Origin: Solen grandis
Lineage: Eukaryota; Mollusca; Bivalvia; Adapedonta; Solenidae
NCBI GenBank assembly: GCA_021229015.1
Contig: CM037785.1
Span: 42,698,304-42,762,303, forward strand
DNA: 64,000 nucleotides
Direction: 5' to 3'
Position 1 is the stretch's first letter; every line of letters begins with the position of its first letter. A program made the position numbers and the translations under genes. Below are positions 59,224-64,000 of the stretch, one piece after another. The notes beneath the pieces were generated by a model. The model was not told where the DNA came from. It saw nothing but the letters and a program-made list of their open reading frames with translations, and searched no databases.

Positions 59224-59992
59224 GTATCGGCTTCATTCGCCCCAAGTACACTTTCGCCCGAGTCAGTTCGCCCGAGTTGGTTCGCCCTACAATGTGGGTT
59301 CATTCGCCCACATAGTGGGTTCATTCGCCCTAGTAAAGTTAAAAATTAATATACAAAATGGATATTACGGTTGGTGATGAATAAATATAATTTTATTCAT
59401 TCAACAAGTATAGTTATAAAGTACAAAGTATATAGGTGTAATGATCATAATAAAGGTGACATCTTCCTTCTGAAAACACACACGTGTTGTAGGTGTGAAC
59501 ACATGCCATAGCAGGGTTAGATGTTAATTATGTACAACCTACAGTATTTTCGGCGTTCGTATTGTCTCATTTAACATACTTATTTTTTACACCCGGTCTC
59601 TTTCATTTATGATAAGTAGGGATGAACATGAATTAAATAAGGGCTAATAACGAAATAAACAGTGAATTTATTTATTTCTTTAATTATAAATACACCGCCA
59701 ATGTAAGTGTATATTAGATGTAAAAAAAAATTGAAACTGCCATTCCGAAGCAATAATTGTAGGACTGGAACCAAAATATGTAATAGATTTTTTTTATTAA
59801 TAATAGACAATATACTCATTCAAACATACATACATAAAACAATACAACTGAATACACAAACATTTATATATTATTTCATTCAAATCCAGCAAAATAACAA
59901 TAGGGCAAACAGACTCACATTTTAGGGCGAAAGGTAGAGGGCGAATGGGAATTAGGTCGAAAGGGAAATGGGGTGAAACGACCCATAATCAG
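59224..59992. mobile_element. TIR element, TTCGCCC family, with 9-bp duplication
   Basis: Both arms carry five to six scattered copies of TTCGCCC or its complement over about 110 bases. The element is flanked on both sides by GTTTGAAGG (59215-59223 and 59992-60000), a 9-bp target duplication if the terminal G is counted. The interior is AT-rich and non-coding. A 9-bp duplication would fit Mutator-like elements, 8 bp hAT or P. Confidence 0.72.
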
Positions 59993-60000
59993 TTTGAAGG

Positions 60001-60355
60001 AGTGCAACAATTATCATAAAGATGCATAAAAATTATCTTGTTGCATAAAGGAGTAAACAACGGGTGGTAAACAACTGCATGGATTTATTTAGCCTATAGT
60101 ATCATTGATGTTGCAAAAAAAACATTGCACAGTGCATTTCTGAAAAGATAGAAATCTGGCTAAGACTTACAACTATTTCAATTTATGAAGAAATATTAAA
60201 GTTTCTCATCTGCTAACTATCCGTCCTCTAGTACATCCGAAAACTACGACATTTTCTTGATTACTCCTGAGTGCCGAGGAAAGACATATATCACAATATA
60301 ATTTTCCTAAACCTTCAAATTGTAAGTCTAATATTGTAAATATAGCACCTGTCAC
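60001..60355. other. Start of gene R intron 1, nothing recognised
   Basis: AT-rich sequence between the TTCGCCC element and the first exon of gene R. Confidence 0.4.
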
Positions 60356-60359
60356 TTAC

Positions 60360-60480
60360 CTTAAGCTGTTAAAATGCCTTATCCTGGCATAAATCTTTAT
60401 ATTTGACGAATTTAACGACCGTATTTATTTTGATGTCTCGCACTTCCTCTTTTCTTGACAGATCTCGCTCAATAATCATG
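60360..60480 (-). other. Non-coding first exon of gene R
   Basis: A strong minus-strand donor, CTTAAG|GTAAGTGAC, ends an exon at 60360. Upstream is CpG-bearing sequence with no long open frame, consistent with a 5' UTR. The transcription start is not visible; the upper limit is set by the promoter motifs at 60441-60488. Confidence 0.45.
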
Positions 60481-60544
60481 TGACCAATACAAGAGCTGAG
60501 AGTTCGATGTCGAGAATTAGCGAGATTGGTAGACTTATTGCAAA
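60441..60544. promoter_or_regulatory. Divergent promoter between genes R and P
   Basis: This short CpG-bearing interval between the gene R donor and the gene P start codon has three promoter-like motifs. They are an ETS site (CACTTCCTC at 60441-60449, GAGGAAGTG on the other strand), an M-box-like E-box (TCATGTGACC at 60476-60485) and a CCAAT box (60484-60488). There is no TATA box. ETS plus CCAAT without TATA is typical of housekeeping bidirectional promoters, but the functional call is an inference. Confidence 0.5.
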
Positions 60545-60571
60545 ATGGAGGACGTCACGAGAGTCGCTAAG
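60545..60571 (+). CDS. Gene P first coding exon (N-terminus MEDVTRVAK)
   Basis: The ATG at 60545 has a strong Kozak context (A at -3, G at +4). Nine codons follow and end at a good donor, CTAAG|GTAAAG, in phase 0. The exon is CpG-richer than its surroundings and sits just downstream of promoter motifs. The next exon was not found before 64 kb. The protein cannot be named from nine residues. Confidence 0.5.
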
Positions 60572-61008
60572 GTAAAGTGCGAGCTAAAAAATAAATAAAT
60601 AAAATTAACAAAGTGTATAATGATGAATTCCGTATTTATTGACGTTTTTGATCGGATTATGATAATTTGATTTATTTTGTAAGACCGTTTTGTCACTGTA
60701 CGACATTTGTATCCATGATCTTTGATTTTTCTTTTATCTCATGTTATTTATATAACACGTCTTTGAACAGATTAAGTTAACTCTTTTTGAACTGATATTT
60801 CAATATATATTTGGTTAGAAGAACAATCTTCAGTTTCTTAGATATATGGTGGATAGTTTGTATCCACTGCCATGCATTGTTTGCCGTTTCATAACAAAGG
60901 TCAGTATATAGGATGAAATAATAGAATTGCAATTTACAGAGATTTGAATTACTCAGAGGGATAAGCAGTTCTAAAAATAAAAAATTATCCTCTGTATAGC
61001 CAGACTTC

Positions 61009-61103
61009 TTAATCTCTCCTGAGATCCGCTCCAGTTATTTCTTTCATATTGGCCTTCCTACAAAAAAAATAAAATAACCAGAGCGGATCTCAGTAGAGAT
61101 TAA
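61009..61103. mobile_element. 95-bp hairpin mini-MITE with 8-bp duplication
   Basis: Arms of about 32 bp: TTAATCTCTCCTGAGATCCG and onward to AGTTATTT, with the complement ending CTCAGTAGAGATTAA. It is flanked by perfect CAGACTTC repeats (61001-61008 and 61104-61111). It lies in the first intron of gene P. Confidence 0.82.
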
Positions 61104-61287
61104 CAGACTTCCTTGCACGCACTCGGTGATTATCGTTGTTTCAGTCAATAGTTGATTTTTGTGCTCTTGATAAACTTTGTTGATATCCGTTAATATTGTT
61201 TATGGGCAACACATTGGTAACTAAGGTTAGAGACTTACATGACCGCAAGAGATTTACTGAGAAGATATATTTACAAGTTAACTCTTT

Positions 61288-62660
61288 TTTATACGCCGCC
61301 GGAGGCGGTCGTATATTGGCGTCATCTTCTCCGTCTGTCCGTCCGTACGTACGTACGTACGTACGTTCTGTACGTCATATTTGTGAACGCAACTCCTCCT
61401 ACGTTTCTGAATGAATCTTTTCAAAACTTGGTCAATGTCATTACTATAATGGGTAGATGTGCATGAAGTGGCGATTTTCCGGTTCATTGATTTTTACAAG
61501 ATTTGTGTCCCTTTGAAACTTAGTCTCTGTAGCTGAATGATATTGCAGCATTGTGAACGCAACTCCTCCTACATTTCTGAATGAATCTTTTCAAAACTTG
61601 GTCAGTGTCATTACTATAATGGGTAGATGTGCATGAAGTGGCGATTTTCCGGTTCATTGATTTTTACAAGATTTGTGTCCCTTTGAAACTTAGTCTCTGT
61701 AGCTGAATGATATTGCAGCCTTGTGAACGCAACTCCTCCTACATTTCTGAATGAATCTTTTCAAAACTTGGTCAGTGTCATTACTATAATGGGTAGATGT
61801 GCATGAAGTGGCGATTTTCCGGTTCATTGATTTTTACATGATTTGTGTCCCTTGAAACTTAGTCTCTGTAGCTGAATGATATTGCAGCCTTGTGAACGCA
61901 ACTCCACCTACATTTCTGAATGAATCTTTTTATAACTTGGTCAATGTCATTACTTTAATGGGTAAATGTGCATGAAGTGGCGATTTTATGGTTCATTGAT
62001 TTTTACAAGATTTGTGTACCTTGAAACTTAGTCTCTGTAGCTGATTGATATTGCAGCCTTGTGAACGCAACTCCTCCTCCATTTCTGAATGAATCTTTTC
62101 AAAACTTGGTCAATATCATTACTATAATGGGTAGATGTGCATGAAGTGGTGATTTTCCGGTACATTAATTTTTGCAAGATTTGTGTCCCCTGAAACTTAG
62201 TCTTTTTAGCTGATTGATATTTCAGCTTTGGGAATGCAATTTCTTGTATGTTTCTGACCTAATCTTTTCAAAACTTGGGCAATGTCATTACTATACTGGG
62301 TAGATATGCACAAAGCAGGGGCTTTGATGTTCATCAATATTTGCAATAGTTATGCCCTCTTTAAAACACAACTCAAGTTTCTAAACAGGTAAAAGTGCAT
62401 AAGGCAAGGATTTTCTGGTACAGTGATTTTTGCAAGAGTTATGGGGAGAAAGAAAAAAGGATTCAAATTGATACTGCTATTTGACCTACTGTCATATTGG
62501 AAGCATTTTTAGGGTTCTATCTCTGTTCAGCTAAATTAATTGGTCTTACAGACTTCATTATGAGGTTATGCTTACAGAAATGTTAAAAGCAATAATTAAA
62601 AGACCCCTCTGTCTTTATATTTTGTGGCGGCGTATATTGTGGCATCACTGGCACTCTTGT
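61288..62660 (-). mobile_element. Helentron-like element, family E, minus strand
   Basis: On the minus strand the 5' end is AACAAGAGTGCCAGTGATGC, then ATATACGCCGCC. The core has five to six units of 169-170 bp (TTGTGAACGCAACTCC at 61381, 61551, 61721, 61890, 62059). An ACGT/ACGG microsatellite (61338-61365) and the 3' hairpin at 61290-61315 (ACGCCGCCGGAGGCGGTCGT on the plus strand) complete it. Confidence 0.78.
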
Positions 62661-62664
62661 TAAA

Positions 62665-63840
62665 TTCTTGAACTGATATTTCAATATATATTTTCAATAA
62701 TAAGGTCTTTGAAAATAATCTGAAATTTTCTTGAAACAATCATATTAAATTCAAATGCATGGACAATGATGTTATCATGTCTTGTTTTATACTTAGAATT
62801 CAGATTTTCTGTCTTACTTGTAGGGCATTTAAATGTGTTGGAATTACACAGATTATTTTTACAGTTTACATAATACATATGAAACAAACTGATATTGTGT
62901 GTGTTTATCTAATATCACATATGGTTGAGCATGCATGATTATTCTTCATTAATTTTTATTTATTTCTTTATAAGGGTTCTGAAGTTATTAATTCTAATTT
63001 TATATGGTTATGTGTTTACATCTTTGCCATAATTTCTATGAGAATTGAAAAAAAAGAAGACAAAAAGTATCTGCAAATATTTGAAGCAACAGCTGACAAA
63101 TAGGTAAAAGGTGGGTTGGGATCAATATACTATATATGTGTGTTTTAAGTATCTAGATTTGTTTAGGAATTCCAGCACCTTAGTGACATTGTCTGAGAGA
63201 GAATCTTGCTTTTATCATCCTGTGTCAAGATTGCATGGTGACATTTTCATTTGATTCGTTTGAAAACATAAGAGAATCACTTGAGTCAGAAAAATTAAAG
63301 AAAATAAAATGAAATAAAAAATAAAGTGTATTGAATACTCAGATTAGCTTAAGAAGTCCATAAGGTATCGAAAAATGCAAGGTTTTAGTCTATCGATCAA
63401 ATAAATAAAGAACCTTAACTGTTCTAATTAGGGCTAAATTTTGTGACAGATTTTTACCGCTTCATTAAACAGTCACGACTCAGGCCAATAAAAACAAAAT
63501 TTTCTCTAAAACAAGGGGTGGGATATTCAAATCAAAGTTAACTACTAACATACATATGTCTAGTTCATTGATCTCAACCAACCTTTTCATTGATTTGTCA
63601 GCTGATGCTCCACATATTTGCAGATAGTTTTTGTCTTTTTTTACGATTCTCATCGCAAATTCAAGATGGCAGTGATTCGTACGAATTTATCCCAGGATGC
63701 ATCATATCTCAGGAAATCCTGTATACGCAGCACTGGGTTCTTCCAGGATAGAGTTCAACTGCGTGATGTCACAGTTTTCCAATCTTCCACTCTGTCTAAT
63801 GTAGCTTTGCCCTATTTATGAAAAGGGATTTTTTATCAGC
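62665..63840. other. Gene P intron sequence, nothing secure
   Basis: AT-rich. The frame at 63618-63821 contains MAVIRTNLSQDASYLRKS after an acceptor-like TATTTGCAG, but no donor or family supports it. Confidence 0.3.
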
Positions 63841-63849
63841 ATTTTTTTT

Positions 63850-64000
63850 ATACCCCCGCAAACAAAGGTTGAAAGGGGGTATATAGGAGTTAGTCTGTCA
63901 GTCTGTCCATCCATCGCAAAAACGTGTGACGCAAACTTCTTCTACATTCCTTAACCGATTCAGTTCAAAATCGGTGTTTGCATTGATAATCAGGACCTGA
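63850..64000 (-). mobile_element. Helentron-like element, family C-related, 3' end at window edge
   Basis: The plus-strand order TATACCCCCGCAAACAAAGG, GGGGGTATATAGGAGT, CTGTCAGTCTGTCC is the reverse complement of the family C 3' end at 36.2 kb (microsatellite, ACTCC, hairpin). A core unit with CGTGTGACGCAAACTTCTTC begins before the window ends. Confidence 0.65.

Larger units (their letters stand above)
32689..60480 (-). other. Gene R: partial spliced gene model, product unidentified
   Basis: A minus-strand gene inferred from a non-coding first exon with a strong donor at 60360 and a secure pair of C-terminal coding exons at 38658-38580 and 33672-33541. Tentative internal exons are at 54890-54863, 41861-41833 and 41061-41035. 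Exon sequence between 42 and 60 kb is mostly unresolved, so these pieces could belong to more than one gene. The introns hold nearly all repeats listed for 33.7-60.3 kb. Candidate poly(A) signals are ATTAAA at 33251-33246 and AATAAA at 32694-32689. Confidence 0.45.

Noticed and set aside
63618..63821. Plus-strand 67-codon frame as an exon of gene P.
   Set aside because: An acceptor-like site precedes it, but there is no donor or family match, and the phase with the nine-codon first exon cannot be tested.

Overview
The window looks like a gene-poor stretch of an AT-rich animal nuclear genome, most probably a bivalve mollusc. This is an inference from three things: spliced exons with GT/AG borders, tRNA-Ser-headed SINEs, and many mobile elements built on the oyster 'pearl'/HINE plan (5' terminal motif, tandem core, ACGG-like microsatellite, 3' hairpin). 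There are no operons or ribosome binding sites, and most open frames over 60 codons are chance or lie inside repeats. A 100-base N run (40211-40310) is an assembly gap.

Genes. I read three partial gene models. Gene L is on the minus strand. It may start at a TATA-containing promoter near 18.4 kb and runs down to about 1.4 kb. Six exons join in phase: 12188-12134, 11700-11663, 10843-10787, 10139-10090, 8741-8648 and 1829-1405. The protein is unidentified and its C-terminal part is charged and coiled-coil-like. The last exon has an in-frame stop, with the better frame one base away. Gene R is on the minus strand, from a non-coding first exon at about 60.4 kb to a clear C-terminal exon ending at 33541; its last two exons are well supported and the middle ones are tentative. 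Gene P is on the plus strand and starts with a nine-codon first exon at 60545-60571. P and R diverge from a shared promoter of about 190 bp with ETS, M-box and CCAAT motifs. Gene functions cannot be assigned from what is visible.

Layout. 0-18.5 kb: gene L, with degenerate piggyBac-type MITEs and a 3 kb RNase H-bearing LINE (13.65-16.7 kb) in its long first intron. 18.5-33 kb: TE-rich intergenic DNA holding a 1.6 kb imperfect palindrome, two copies of a Helentron-like family with a ~320-bp core, a 1.7 kb TIR element carrying LINE remnants, and SINEs. 33-60.4 kb: gene R. Its last intron carries 38-bp and 40-bp minisatellites, the latter split by a LINE, and a Helentron-like element nested in a piggyBac MITE. 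Other introns hold hAT-like, pogo-like and further Helentron-like elements. 60.5-64 kb: start of gene P, with a 1.4 kb Helentron-like element in its first intron.

The window's main interest is its record of nested insertions. Several pre-insertion sites can be read directly, giving TTAA duplications for the MITE and little or no duplication for the Helentron-like element. Three unlike TIR families also share an end motif. I found no defence system, gene cluster or other new pathway.
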